Part shown: one piece after another, positions 9,700 to 17,899 of the stretch
How positions within the stretch are numbered: the first letter of the stretch is position 1
Layout of the letters: each line of letters opens with the position of its first letter
The notes under the pieces: generated by a model
What the model was told of the DNA's origin: nothing
The model's database searches: none
The model's input: only the letters and a program-made list of their open reading frames with translations
Translations under genes and position numbers: made by a program
Assembly (NCBI RefSeq): GCF_030817595.1
Contig: NZ_JAUSZN010000001.1
Location: 2,612,001-2,676,000 of the forward strand
Reading direction: 5' to 3'
DNA length: 64,000 nt
Origin: Neobacillus niacini
GTDB lineage: Bacteria; Bacillota; Bacilli; Bacillales; Cytobacillaceae

Positions 9700-9728
9700 A
9701 ATATAACCTCTTTTTGGACATTTGTACA
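9700..9728 (-). promoter_or_regulatory. Predicted recA promoter
   Basis: Minus strand: -35 TGTACA (9723-9728), 17-bp spacer, -10 TATATT (9700-9705). It lies just downstream of the SOS box. Confidence 0.5.
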
Positions 9729-9737
9729 GCAAAAAGT

Positions 9738-9751
9738 CGAACACTTATTCG
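9738..9751. promoter_or_regulatory. LexA (DinR) SOS box of recA
   Basis: CGAACACTTATTCG is a 14-bp near-palindrome that matches the Bacillus SOS consensus CGAACATATGTTCG, with one change in the outer conserved half-sites (A for G). Its place about 10 bp upstream of the recA -35 fits LexA repression. Confidence 0.8.
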
Positions 9752-9779
9752 ATTTTTTTGAAACAAATAAACATGTAAT

Positions 9780-9842
9780 AAAAGGTAAATGCTCTAGCAT
9801 TTAACCCATTTTCAACCGTTTTTGAGCTCTAATTTACCTTTT
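9780..9842. repeat. Nested inverted repeat upstream of recA
   Basis: An outer 11-bp inverted repeat, aaaaggtaaat (9780-9790) and atttacctttt (9832-9842), encloses a short hairpin AAATGC-TCTA-GCATTT (9787-9802). The T-rich right flank makes it terminator-like on the plus strand, but no plus-strand gene is near. Confidence 0.4.
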
Positions 9843-9870
9843 TTATCTGTTTTCAAACTATTTACTAGCT

Positions 9871-9960
9871 ATGAGAGATAAATTTGTTTATCCGAGAGTA
9901 ATTTCGCGTTACGCGAGAGTATATTTGCTTATGCGAGAGTAAGTTACGTTATGCGAGAGA
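9871..9960. repeat. Tandem repeats of about 20 bp (GCGAGAGTA core)
   Basis: Four complete units of 19-21 bp (starting at 9871, 9890, 9911 and 9931) and a partial fifth at 9951 share the pattern AYGCGAGAGTAWNTTNCGTT. The first unit is the most diverged. The units lie between the cinA terminator and the recA promoter. Confidence 0.75.
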
Positions 9961-9983
9961 AAGATACCAGATAATGTTTTAAG

Positions 9984-10022
9984 ATAAAAAATCACAGAGA
10001 GCTTAGTTAGCTTTCTGTGATT
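9984..10022 (-). terminator. Intrinsic terminator overlapping the cinA stop
   Basis: Minus strand: AATCACAGA...TCTGTGATT stem with inner AGCT pairs, followed by TTTTTTATC. The stem overlaps the last cinA codons. Confidence 0.8.
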
Positions 10023-11259
10023 CTTGCAATTGCTTTATTAAATAATAGCAGCCGTATTTTACCGAACGGCTCCGGTTTGCTTCCCTTGAACCGCCAAGTT
10101 CCAGCTTTTTAACCACTGTTTGCTGTCCTCTAATCGAAATCCCAATGTAAACTGTTCCTACAGGTTTACCCTCAAGCTCACCTGGTCCAGCAACACCAGT
10201 GAAACTAATCCCAATATCAGCTGATACTAATGCTGCAACATTTTCAGCCAGTTCTTTGGCACACTCTTGACTTACAACCCCATATTTTTCAATGGTTTCT
10301 GGTTTAACCTTTAAAACATTCTTCTTAACCTCATTCGTGTAGCAAACAACTCCGCCCTTCAGGACTGAACTAACACCGGGTACACTTGTTAGTTCCTGTT
10401 GAAACAATCCTCCCGTTAAACTCTCTGCAGCTGAGATTGTTAATTTCTTGTCTTTTAAAACTCTCATAAGTTCCGCTACTAGAGAAGTATTGTCATACCC
10501 ATATATAAACTGACCTACACGAGCTCTAATGTTACCCTCTACTTCATCAAGCATTAACTCTGCCGTTTGCATGTCTTGGTGCTTCGCAGTAAGCCGTAAC
10601 GTGCATTCTCCATCTGCAGCCAGCGGGGCAATTGTTGGATTTGTTTGTTGATCTATTAAATCCATGATTTCTGTTTCTAACGCCGCCTCACCAATTCCAA
10701 AGAACCTTAAAACTCTAGAAACTATTTTCTCATCCGTTTTTACTTGTTTGGATAAAGCTGCAGTCCCAAAGTGTAAAAACATCGGCTCCATTTCTTTTGG
10801 TGGTCCCGGCAGGAGCATATATACGCAATTACCCTTCTCGACCATCATACCTGGTGCCATCCCATGATGGTTTGGAAGGATAGTAGAATCCTCTAATACA
10901 AGTGCTTGCTTCCTATTATTTTCAGTCATTACCCTATTTCCCTTTTTAAAATAAAGTTCAATAGATTCTAATGCTTCTTGATCCATTACTAAATTTTTCT
11001 CTAAATGGCGAGCAATTGTTTCCTTCGTTAAATCATCCTTTGTTGGTCCTAGCCCGCCCGTAAAAATAATCAAATTTGAACGTTTTTCTGCAATTTCAAT
11101 TACGGACCTTAATCGGTCAGGATTATCACCAACCACCGTATGAAAAAATACATTGATACCTATTCCTGCAAGTTGTTGCGAAATAAATCGTGCATTACTG
11201 TTAACGATTTGACCCAGCAGTAATTCAGAACCAACAGCAATAATTTCTGCATTCATCAT
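10003..11259 (-). CDS. cinA: CinA: MoCF-type domain plus nicotinamide-nucleotide amidase domain
   Basis: A 418-residue two-domain CinA. The N-terminal molybdopterin-binding-like (COG1058) domain occupies roughly residues 1-170 and starts with [15 protein letters not shown]. The C-terminal nicotinamide-nucleotide amidase domain ([19 protein letters not shown] near 275) extends to the end. Family members salvage NMN to nicotinate mononucleotide and process ADP-ribose compounds, and in Bacillus the gene is competence-induced alongside recA. Two ATG codons in tandem could start it. The ribosome binding site is weak (GGGG), so either is possible. Confidence 0.95.
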   Translation of the reverse strand: MMNAEIIAVGSELLLGQIVNSNARFISQQLAGIGINVFFHTVVGDNPDRLRSVIEIAEKRSNLIIFTGGLGPTKDDLTKETIARHLEKNLVMDQEALESIELYFKKGNRVMTENNRKQALVLEDSTILPNHHGMAPGMMVEKGNCVYMLLPGPPKEMEPMFLHFGTAALSKQVKTDEKIVSRVLRFFGIGEAALETEIMDLIDQQTNPTIAPLAADGECTLRLTAKHQDMQTAELMLDEVEGNIRARVGQFIYGYDNTSLVAELMRVLKDKKLTISAAESLTGGLFQQELTSVPGVSSVLKGGVVCYTNEVKKNVLKVKPETIEKYGVVSQECAKELAENVAALVSADIGISFTGVAGPGELEGKPVGTVYIGISIRGQQTVVKKLELGGSREANRSRSVKYGCYYLIKQLQESQKAN

Positions 11260-11274
11260 CCATTACCCCAAGTT

Positions 11275-11853
11275 CTATTTAGAATTTTTAAATACATGCA
11301 TATTCTTCGAAAAATAATCCCAGCCAGACCAGATTGTAAAAATTAATGCAACCCATAATGCTACATCTGCAAATGGAAATCCAATCATCTCAAAAATAAT
11401 ATTATGTAATAAAAGTGCTGAAATTGCGATAATTTGTGCCCAGGTTTTGATTTTTCCAAGGTTATTGGCCGCTACCACTTCTCCACCTTCTACGAGCAAC
11501 AGACGAAGTCCTGTGACCGCAAATTCTCTGCTTATGATTACGATAACAATCCAAGAGGCAGCATATCCAAGATCAACAAGAACAACTAGCGCTGCAGAGA
11601 CAAGTAATTTATCAGCAAGCGGGTCAAGAAATTTCCCCATATTTGTAACAAGATTATATTTTCGGGCATAGTAGCCATCCACCCAATCAGTCGAAGAAGC
11701 AAAAATAAAGATTAATGCTCCAACAAAGTGGGTTACCGGAAGGTCAGCTCCCAGTAAGTGCATGTTCCCCCAATCAAAGGGGAAAAGCATAATTATCAAG
11801 AAAATAGGAATTAAGAGAATCCTTGATATCGTTATTTGATTTGGTACATTCAT
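11275..11853 (-). CDS. pgsA: CDP-diacylglycerol-glycerol-3-phosphate 3-phosphatidyltransferase
   Basis: A 192-residue integral membrane enzyme making phosphatidylglycerol phosphate. The CDP-alcohol phosphotransferase motif DxxDGxxARx8GxxxDxxxD is intact around residues 57-80 (DWVDGYYARKYN then GKFLDPLADK). Several hydrophobic segments are present. It lies between the RodZ-like gene and cinA, as in other Bacillaceae. A strong CTGGAGG ribosome binding site is present. Confidence 0.97.
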   Translation of the reverse strand: MNVPNQITISRILLIPIFLIIMLFPFDWGNMHLLGADLPVTHFVGALIFIFASSTDWVDGYYARKYNLVTNMGKFLDPLADKLLVSAALVVLVDLGYAASWIVIVIISREFAVTGLRLLLVEGGEVVAANNLGKIKTWAQIIAISALLLHNIIFEMIGFPFADVALWVALIFTIWSGWDYFSKNMHVFKNSK

Positions 11854-11875
11854 TGTTTTGCCTCCAGGTAATAGT

Positions 11876-11916
11876 AAGAACGAAAAATAGTCATCACTGG
11901 ATGACTATTCGTTCTT
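11876..11916 (-). terminator. Long hairpin at the end of the RodZ-like gene
   Basis: Minus strand: core stem ATAGTCATC/GATGACTAT with a CAGT loop, extended by AAGAACGAA/TTCGTTCTT arms and with TTTTT inside the descending arm. The stop codon TAG sits in the stem. It may act as a partial terminator ahead of pgsA. Confidence 0.5.
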
Positions 11917-12807
11917 CGGAACAAATTGAATCGTAACGTTCTGTTGAACCACATCAGTAGGTGCGATAGCATACTCTAGCTTTTGGTCATTTACGTAAAT
12001 CTCTGTATCGACCGCCCTGCCAACTACAATAACGGCTTGGGTATCGCCCGTTAAATCTACTTCTGTACTTGGTGTACCAGTGGTAGATAATAACCCCTGG
12101 AACTTGGATTGACCACTGCTATTTTTAATATTTACCCATGTTTGCCCTGTTGAAACCAGCTTTACAACAAATTTATCAGCATTTTTCAGGTCATAGGTAG
12201 AGTTCTTTCCACTGTTTTGAACAGCTGTTAATTCTTGTTTCGGAGTTTCTACAACCGGATTCTCCTCAACTGTCTTTTGTTCATCATTCTTTTCTTCTTC
12301 ATTTTCTTTTGTGTTTTCTTTTTCTGTCTCGTCTGCTTTGTCCAGATTTTCAGAGCGTACAAATTTCACAGGCTCATTTTCCTCATTAACTTGGTCATTG
12401 GCCTTATCTCCAACGTTATTAACAAAGAAAAAATACAGTAACCCCGCAGCTCCAATAATAAAGACCCCAATTAAGACCTTTGGAATGATATCAAAGATTT
12501 TCGAGGATCCTTCTGTTACGGTCTTTCGCGTTTTTACTCGAGATAATTTCTCAGGTAGATCCTCATTGTGAGTTGCTGGAATTTCGTTTTTATACGTCTC
12601 AAATATTTCTTCTGGATTAAGCTGCAGCGCTTCAGCGTATTGTTTTACAAAAGCTCGAACATAAAAATTTCCCGGCATACTAGAATAATTGCCTTCTTCA
12701 ATCCCTATTAAATACCGCTTTTGAATTTTTGTGATTGACTGTAAATCCTCTAAGCTTAATCCTTTGGCTAATCGCTCTTCTTTTAGTCGATTACCTAATT
12801 CAGTCAC
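11905..12807 (-). CDS. ymfM: RodZ-like helix-turn-helix membrane protein (YmfM)
   Basis: A 300-residue bitopic protein. The N-terminal Xre-type HTH_25 domain (about 1-70, GNRLKEERLAKGLSLEDLQ) is cytoplasmic. One transmembrane helix lies near residues 108-130 (VLIGVFIIGAAGLLYFFF), followed by a Glu/Lys-rich low-complexity linker (about 135-190) and a C-terminal DUF4115 beta domain. RodZ proteins link MreB filaments to the cell-wall elongation machinery. The neighbours ymfK and pgsA match the Bacillus arrangement. The ribosome binding site is GGAAGG. Confidence 0.88.
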   Translation of the reverse strand: MTELGNRLKEERLAKGLSLEDLQSITKIQKRYLIGIEEGNYSSMPGNFYVRAFVKQYAEALQLNPEEIFETYKNEIPATHNEDLPEKLSRVKTRKTVTEGSSKIFDIIPKVLIGVFIIGAAGLLYFFFVNNVGDKANDQVNEENEPVKFVRSENLDKADETEKENTKENEEEKNDEQKTVEENPVVETPKQELTAVQNSGKNSTYDLKNADKFVVKLVSTGQTWVNIKNSSGQSKFQGLLSTTGTPSTEVDLTGDTQAVIVVGRAVDTEIYVNDQKLEYAIAPTDVVQQNVTIQFVPKNE

Positions 12808-12828
12808 TTATTAACACCTTCCAATTAT

Positions 12829-13620
12829 TTAAAATCCAAAATCTCCAAAATCAGAGCCAGAGAATAAGTTATTTTGGTCGACAATATCATACGTAATTTC
12901 TTCGTCTGCATCGTTTCGGAGCTCTATAATATAATCAAAATCTTCAAGCGTATACTCAGAATTTTGAACAAAAATATCAGGGTGTTCGACCACTTTAACA
13001 GCCGGTAAACGCATGATCTCACGTACTAGCTGCCAATGGCGTTCACTAGCACGTTTGGTTGAAACAATTCCATCAAGAATAAACAAATTATTTTCGTTGT
13101 ATTCATCTTGGATCAGCTGGTTCCGTATCGTCTGTTTTAGAAGAGTGGAAGATACGAATAACCATCGCTTATTGGCACATACGCTCGCTGCTACAACAGA
13201 CTCCGTTTTACCTACCCTCGGCATCCCACGAATACCTATCAGTTTGTGTCCTTCCTGTTTAAATAACTCTGCCATAAAATCAACCAATACACCCAGTTCA
13301 CTCCGAACAAACCGGAATGTCTTTTTATCATCCGCATCACGTTGTATGTATCGGCCATGGCGGACAGCCAGACGGTCACGTAGTTTTGGTTCTCTAATCT
13401 TTATTACTTTTATTGTGTCCATTGTATTTAAAATTGACTCTAACCGTTTAATTTGGTTATCATCTTTTGCTAAGATCAATAAACCGCGTCGACCTTCATC
13501 TACACCATTAATGGTTACAATATTAATTGACAGCATTCCGAGCAGGGAAGAAATGTCGCCCAATAAACCAGGACGGTTTTTTTGAATCTCATATTCTAAA
13601 TACCACTCTTTTTTCTCCAT
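12829..13620 (-). CDS. ymfK: YmfK-type protein: ACT-like domain plus P-loop-like motif (DUF3388)
   Basis: A 263-residue protein of unknown function, conserved beside pgsA/recA in Bacillaceae. The N-terminal 75 residues resemble an ACT regulatory domain (KNRPGLLGDISSLLGMLSIN is typical of ligand-binding ACT loops). The middle carries a Walker A-like motif GMPRVGKT (132-139), with a possible Walker B strand ending LFILD (D183). The C-terminus is acidic with Gly/Phe. An AAGGAGG ribosome binding site precedes the ATG. A P-loop plus ACT combination suggests ligand-controlled nucleotide binding, but no function is established here. Confidence 0.75.
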   Translation of the reverse strand: MEKKEWYLEYEIQKNRPGLLGDISSLLGMLSINIVTINGVDEGRRGLLILAKDDNQIKRLESILNTMDTIKVIKIREPKLRDRLAVRHGRYIQRDADDKKTFRFVRSELGVLVDFMAELFKQEGHKLIGIRGMPRVGKTESVVAASVCANKRWLFVSSTLLKQTIRNQLIQDEYNENNLFILDGIVSTKRASERHWQLVREIMRLPAVKVVEHPDIFVQNSEYTLEDFDYIIELRNDADEEITYDIVDQNNLFSGSDFGDFGF

Positions 13621-13756
13621 AAAAACCTCCTTAGGCGTAACGACAAATTTTTCATTTCCTCATCTATCCAATATAATATATGATTTTGATAGAAGATGAA
13701 AGTAAAAACAAGCTCAAACGATAATTAAGTATGTATGACTCCTAAATAGCAAAAAA

Positions 13757-13776
13757 AAGAGAGGTTACCCTCTCTC
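13757..13776. repeat. Left target-site duplication of IS copy 1 (terminator stem)
   Basis: AAGAGAGGTTACCCTCTCTC, a 20-bp stretch that is itself a terminator stem-loop, is repeated exactly at 15455-15474. On the minus strand this copy still carries the T8 tract, so it is the half that kept the terminator's U-run. Confidence 0.9.
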
Positions 13777-13779
13777 CAG

Positions 13780-13813
13780 GCTGTCGAGAAAATCTCGACA
13801 GCTATTATTTTTT
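13780..13813 (+). terminator. Inward-facing terminator at the left end of IS copy 1
   Basis: Perfect 10-bp stem GCTGTCGAGA/TCTCGACAGC with an AAA loop, then TATTATTTTTTG reading into the element. It would stop plus-strand transcription entering from outside before it reaches the transposase, whose own extended -10 (TGCTATAAT, 13845-13853) lies downstream. Confidence 0.65.
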
Positions 13814-13883
13814 GTAATTACTTTAATGATTCACCGCGTTAATATGCTATAATATACATATAAATAACAGGACGGTGGATAGA

Positions 13884-15268
13884 ATGTATAAGCCAAAAAG
13901 AGAAATACAAAACGAAGCTGAATTTGTTTTTATTGATGATTTAGTACCGCAAGATCACCTATTAAGGAAGGTGGACAAGTATATTGATTTTTCTTTTATT
14001 GGTGAGAAGGTCCGTCCTTTTTATTCAGAAAATAACGGGCGTCCTTCGGACCCTATACAGCTCTTTAAGATGATGTTTATCGGATATTTTTATGGCATTC
14101 GTTCTGAACGACAATTAGAGCGTGAAATTCAGACGAATGTGGCCTATCGATGGTTCTTAGGATTAAAGCTAAACGATACAGTTCCCCATCATTCCACCAT
14201 TAGTTGGAATCGGCGAACCCGTTTTAAAGATACAAATATATTTCAGGAAATTTTTGATGAGATTGTCTTCAAAGCAATTAACCACAAGATGGTTGGAGGA
14301 AGAGTTTTATTTTCCGATTCCACACACCTTAAAGCGAATGCAAACAAACATAAATTCTCTAGAGTTGAAGTGGAAGTTGAAACACGTGAATATGTAGAAG
14401 AATTAAACAAAGCTATTGAGGAAGACAGGAGAGATCATGGAAAAAAGCCTTTAAAGGAAAAGGAGGAGGTGACCGAGAAAAAGGAAATACGACTGAGCAC
14501 AACTGATCCTGAATGCGGGTTTATGTCACGAGAGAATAAACAGGAGATGTTCTGTTATCTTGATCATCGAACTACCGACATGAAGTTCAACATCATAACT
14601 GATGCGTATGTTACACCAGGAAATGTTCACGATTCCGTCCCCTATCTTTCACGGTTAGACCGTCAGGTCGAACGTTTTGGATTTAAAGTAGAAGCTGTGG
14701 CACTTGATTCGGGTTACCTGACAAATCCGATTTGTAAAGGACTTAATGAACGCAATATTTTTGGAGTTATCGCTCACAGAAGATATCAATCAACAAAAGG
14801 GTTATTTCCTAAATGGAAGTTTACATATGACAAAGATAGAGATTTGTATGTTTGTCCAAATGGTCAGGAGTTACAATATCGTACAACTACAAGAGAAGGT
14901 TATCGGGAATATAAGTCAGATCCTAAAAAGTGTACTAACTGCCCACTCCTGCCTGAGTGTACAAAATCTCAAAATAAAACAAAAGTAGTTACCAGACATG
15001 TTTGGGAGGAACATAAGGAAAGGTTCGACTTAACAGACTTTCAAAGTCAGGTAAAATACTATATAAATTTAGAAAAGAAAAAGTAGAGCGAAGCTTCGCA
15101 GATTCAAAAGAACTGCATGGGCTTCGCTATTGTAGGTTACGGGGATTGCAAAATGCGAGTGAGCAAGTGTTACTTACCGCAGCATGCCAAAACATGAAAA
15201 AGATTGCCACGCACTTAGCCAGGTTTGAAAAAGTGTGTGGCAATCTCCAGGTTCATTCCCCCTGTTGA
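13884..15268 (+). pseudogene. IS1182-like transposase, frameshifted
   Basis: It has a DUF772-type N-terminal domain, the first catalytic Asp in [13 protein letters not shown] (D145 from the ATG), the second in VALDSGYL (D275) and a Cys cluster (CPNG...[10 protein letters not shown]). One A is missing from an A-run at 15019-15021 (AAA here, AAAA in copy 2). The frame therefore shifts after EEHKE and stops at 15086, losing the region with the third catalytic residue ([14 protein letters not shown]). The copy is probably inactive unless ribosomes shift frame there. I chose ATG 13884 over an upstream GTG because GGACGG lies at the right distance. Confidence 0.85.
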
Positions 15269-15396
15269 TTGGAGCGGAAGGTGCGAAGACTCCTGCGGGA
15301 GTACGGGGCTGGGGAGACCCCGCAGGCGCTTAAGCGCTGAGGAGGCTCCCCGGCACGCCCGCGGAAAGCGAAGCAACTGGAGCGGAAATCAACAGG
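15261..15396. repeat. GC-rich imperfect palindrome inside IS copy 1
   Basis: 136 bp running from cctgttgattggagcgg to its partly complementary end ccgctccagt-type arm (gcggaaatcaacagg on the plus strand). Its base composition is far more GC-rich than the surroundings. It starts within the last codons of the full-length transposase gene. A related sequence stands alone at 19355-19489. Confidence 0.85.
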
Positions 15397-15410
15397 CCTT
15401 TGGGCAGGCA

Positions 15411-15451
15411 GAAAAATAAAAATTGCCGAGAAAGATACCTTTCTCGACAAT
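15411..15451 (-). terminator. Inward-facing terminator at the right end of IS copy 1
   Basis: Minus strand: 12-bp stem ATTGTCGAGAAA/TTTCTCGGCAAT with one mismatch, then TTTTATTTTTC. It would stop transcripts coming from ymfJ, replacing the T-tract that the insertion separated from the ymfJ terminator stem. Confidence 0.7.
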
Positions 15452-15454
15452 CTG

Positions 15455-15474
15455 AAGAGAGGTTACCCTCTCTC
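15455..15474. repeat. Right target-site duplication of IS copy 1 (ymfJ terminator stem)
   Basis: Second copy of the 20-bp stem-loop. It directly follows the ymfJ stop codon on the minus strand but now runs into the IS end (CAGATTG) instead of a T-tract. Confidence 0.9.
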
Positions 15475-15732
15475 TTAACGACTGCCATTATTTTGAACTA
15501 ATTTAACCATTATGTTTGCAATGGCTTGCTGCTCTTCTTTATCGGCAACAGACCAAAGATCTGCAAGAATTCTTTCTTGCTCGTTTTTCGGTTCTACCTG
15601 CTCTGAAAGGTAATCACCAATCTGTAATGCAAGCGCACTTATCGCACCCTCGCTCATTCCTTCATTTTGAGCTTGGTGAAGGCGGTCAGCAAGAAAATCT
15701 TCCCATTGCTTCCAGTTATCTAAAACAGACAT
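15475..15732 (-). CDS. ymfJ: YmfJ, DUF3243 protein
   Basis: An 85-residue predominantly helical soluble protein of the DUF3243 family, with no known function. It starts MSVLDNWKQWEDFL and has an AAGGAGG ribosome binding site 7 nt before the ATG. It is last in the ymfF-ymfH-ymfI-ymfJ series. Its terminator stem begins immediately after the stop codon and was the target of IS copy 1, leaving the coding sequence untouched. Confidence 0.88.
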   Translation of the reverse strand: MSVLDNWKQWEDFLADRLHQAQNEGMSEGAISALALQIGDYLSEQVEPKNEQERILADLWSVADKEEQQAIANIMVKLVQNNGSR

Positions 15733-15811
15733 ATTAAACCCTCCTTTTTAGTTGTACATTGTTATTTTGCAATGATAGGGAGGAATTTATTCATGAAAAA
15801 ATATGTATATT

Positions 15812-16543
15812 TTATGTATACCAGCCGCCATTTATTGAAAGAACTTGTCCCGTAATATAAGAAGATTCATTTGATAGTAAAAATTTAACACCATTCGCGA
15901 TTTCCCCGGGAACACCTAACCTGCCCATTGGGATTTCGTATTGAAGAAGTTGTTTATCCTCTTCAGAGAACTGGCTCATCATAGGAGTCTCGACCGCACC
16001 AGGAGCAATTGCATTCACCCGCACCCCATTTAATGCAACTTCTTTACTTAACGCTTTTACAAACGATATTTGTGCCCCTTTTGCCGTCGAGTAGACCACT
16101 TCGCATGCGGCACCTGTTTGACCCCAGATGGAGGATATAAGGATTACATCTCCTGAACGTTTTTTAATAAGCTTTGGCAAAAGTTCTTTCGTTATCATTA
16201 AAGGACTCATCACATGGACCCTCATTAATGATTCTACATCTTCCTGTTTTACATCAACAAGAAGACCATAGTGCGTATTACCGCTGCAATGAACAATGGC
16301 ATCGATGGAGAAGATTTGTGAACAAATCTTTTTATAACTATCCGGCTCTTCTAAATTGGCTTGAATAGAAGTATATTCACCGCCAAAGGGTTCAAGTTCA
16401 TTTAGCAGTTCCCTCATTGCTGCTTCATTTTGATTAAAATGCAGATACAAATTATAACCGAGAGAGGCTAATTTTAAAGCCACCGCTTTTCCAATTCCGC
16501 CGCTTGCTCCTGTAATTAATGCATATTTTTCCACATACTTCAC
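15812..16543 (-). CDS. ymfI: YmfI, SDR reductase (EF-P 5-aminopentanone reductase type)
   Basis: A short-chain dehydrogenase/reductase of about 240 residues. It has the NADP motif TGASGGIG near residue 13, an NAG-like CSGNT segment and the catalytic Ser with YSTAK. In B. subtilis, YmfI reduces 5-aminopentanone to 5-aminopentanol on Lys32 of elongation factor P; it was once annotated as FabG-like. I infer the same role from position and similarity. Both possible starts are GTG. The one given (codon 1) and another three codons inside (16532-16534) each have only a weak ribosome binding site, and the inner one fits family length better. Confidence 0.87.
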   Translation of the reverse strand: MKYVEKYALITGASGGIGKAVALKLASLGYNLYLHFNQNEAAMRELLNELEPFGGEYTSIQANLEEPDSYKKICSQIFSIDAIVHCSGNTHYGLLVDVKQEDVESLMRVHVMSPLMITKELLPKLIKKRSGDVILISSIWGQTGAACEVVYSTAKGAQISFVKALSKEVALNGVRVNAIAPGAVETPMMSQFSEEDKQLLQYEIPMGRLGVPGEIANGVKFLLSNESSYITGQVLSINGGWYT

Positions 16544-16575
16544 TCTTTCTATTCTAACTACTCCCCATAATAAAC

Positions 16576-16604
16576 TAAAAGAAAAGCGCCGGCTAGCGGC
16601 GCTT
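16576..16604 (-). terminator. Intrinsic terminator after ymfH
   Basis: Minus strand: 8-bp GC-rich stem AAGCGCCG/CGGCGCTT with a 5-nt loop, then TTCTTTTAG. It separates ymfH from ymfI. Confidence 0.8.
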
Positions 16605-16609
16605 CTTTG

Positions 16610-17899
16610 TTATTTCTTAGGTATTACTTGACATACTGAGAAACGTTCTTCTGAAATAACTTCTGATGCCATGGTTTTAATATCATTCATCGTTATTTTC
16701 TCTAGCGTAGGAACAACATCGAACAAATTCATATCGTTAAAGGCATATCTTGTGAACTGATTAGCGATATATTCAGGTGAGTTCACAGCACGTAAAAATG
16801 CCCCTATTTTTTTCTTTTTAGCTCTATCTAATTGCTCCTCTGTGAATGTTGTTCCATTTTTAGCTTGAAATAGCATGTTTTTTAGCTCATCTGCAAGTTT
16901 ATCGGGATTTTCTGTATCTCCGCCAACCATCGCAAAGCCGAAACCTTGTTCCTGTGTATAATCATAAGAGAAGGTTTCATCAATTAGACCTTCATTATAA
17001 AGTTGATTATAATTCTCCGAGCTTTTACCAAACAACAAATCCAAGAGTACATTCATGGTTAGTTCATTCTTTAATAACTCCGGCCCCGTTTGATCAACAT
17101 GCAAGGCTTTCATCCCGATTAAGCATTTAGAGGTTTGCACATTCATTTCCAGCACTTGCTTTGGCTGTCCAGTCTGAAGTGGCTCGTCTTCAAATTTACG
17201 CTTAATCTCTGGCATCTCTTTGTAATTCTTTTTTGCTTGGTTTTCTCTAACTTGATCCATAAATTTTTTTGGATCGACTGGTCCAACAATAAACAATAAC
17301 ATATTGCTCGGATGATAAAAGGTATTGTAGCACTCATAAAGTAAATCTTTTGTAATATGTGAAATCGATTCAATGGTACCGGCAATATCAATCTTCACAG
17401 GATGGTTTTGATATAAATTTTGAATCAGTCCAAAATAGAGACGCCAATCAGGATTATCATCATACATAGTAATTTCCTGACCGATAATCCCTTTTTCCTT
17501 TTCAACCGTTTTTTCCGAAAAATAAGGATCTTGAACGAAATCAACTAACGTTTCCAGGTTTTTTTCTACATCCGAGGTACTGGAAAATAAATACGCAGTC
17601 CTGGTAAAAGAGGTAAAGGCATTTGCAGACGCCCCTTGTTTGCTAAACTGTTGAAAAACGTCTCCATCTTCCTTTTCAAACAGTTTATGCTCAAGGAAAT
17701 GGGCAATCCCATCTGGAACCTTTACATATTCCTCTTTCCCCAACGGAACAAAATTATTATCAACGGATCCATACTTGGTCGTAAAGGTAGCGTACGTTTT
17801 ATTAAAGCCTTTTTTTGGCAATATATAGACATTTAAACCATTGGCTAACTTTTCATGATAAAGCTCTTCTTGGAGCTGGTCAAAATTTATCTTCTCCAT
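16610..17899 (-). CDS. ymfH: YmfH, M16 zinc metallopeptidase
   Basis: A 429-residue M16-family peptidase with the inverted zinc motif HFLEH at residues 67-71 and the M16 C-terminal half. It is probably the catalytic half of a YmfF/YmfH pair, because ymfF lacks the motif and overlaps this gene by one nucleotide (TAATG). Such pairs resemble those that process small peptides. The actual substrate is not shown by the sequence. The terminator follows directly. Confidence 0.9.
   Translation of the reverse strand: MEKINFDQLQEELYHEKLANGLNVYILPKKGFNKTYATFTTKYGSVDNNFVPLGKEEYVKVPDGIAHFLEHKLFEKEDGDVFQQFSKQGASANAFTSFTRTAYLFSSTSDVEKNLETLVDFVQDPYFSEKTVEKEKGIIGQEITMYDDNPDWRLYFGLIQNLYQNHPVKIDIAGTIESISHITKDLLYECYNTFYHPSNMLLFIVGPVDPKKFMDQVRENQAKKNYKEMPEIKRKFEDEPLQTGQPKQVLEMNVQTSKCLIGMKALHVDQTGPELLKNELTMNVLLDLLFGKSSENYNQLYNEGLIDETFSYDYTQEQGFGFAMVGGDTENPDKLADELKNMLFQAKNGTTFTEEQLDRAKKKKIGAFLRAVNSPEYIANQFTRYAFNDMNLFDVVPTLEKITMNDIKTMASEVISEERFSVCQVIPKK

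Larger units (their letters stand above)
9631..10002. other. recA-cinA intergenic region
   Basis: A 372-bp gap that holds, in transcription order, the cinA terminator, a short tandem repeat block (9871-9960), a nested hairpin (9780-9842), the SOS box (9738-9751) and the recA promoter (9700-9728). No ORF is supported here. Confidence 0.7.
13777..15454 (+). mobile_element. IS1182-like insertion sequence, copy 1 (1678 bp)
   Basis: Boundaries come from the 20-bp target duplications and by alignment with copy 2. The terminal inverted repeats start CAG: left CAGGCTGTCGAGAAA, right (reverse complement) CAGATTGTCGAGAAA. The element carries one transposase gene with a frameshift, inward-facing terminator-like hairpins at each end, and a 136-bp GC-rich palindrome between the transposase gene and the right end. 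It lies between ymfK and ymfJ, with transposase orientation opposite to the host genes. I see five differences from copy 2 (four substitutions and a one-base deletion). Confidence 0.93.

Noticed and set aside
9780..9842. Plus-strand terminator in the recA-cinA gap
   Set aside because: The hairpin has a T-rich flank but no plus-strand transcript or gene leads into it, so I list it only as an inverted repeat.
15225..15450. Small ORFs on both strands in the GC-rich part of the IS
   Set aside because: They follow the palindromic repeat and the transposase end, with biased composition. The same frames appear in both copies only because the DNA is identical.
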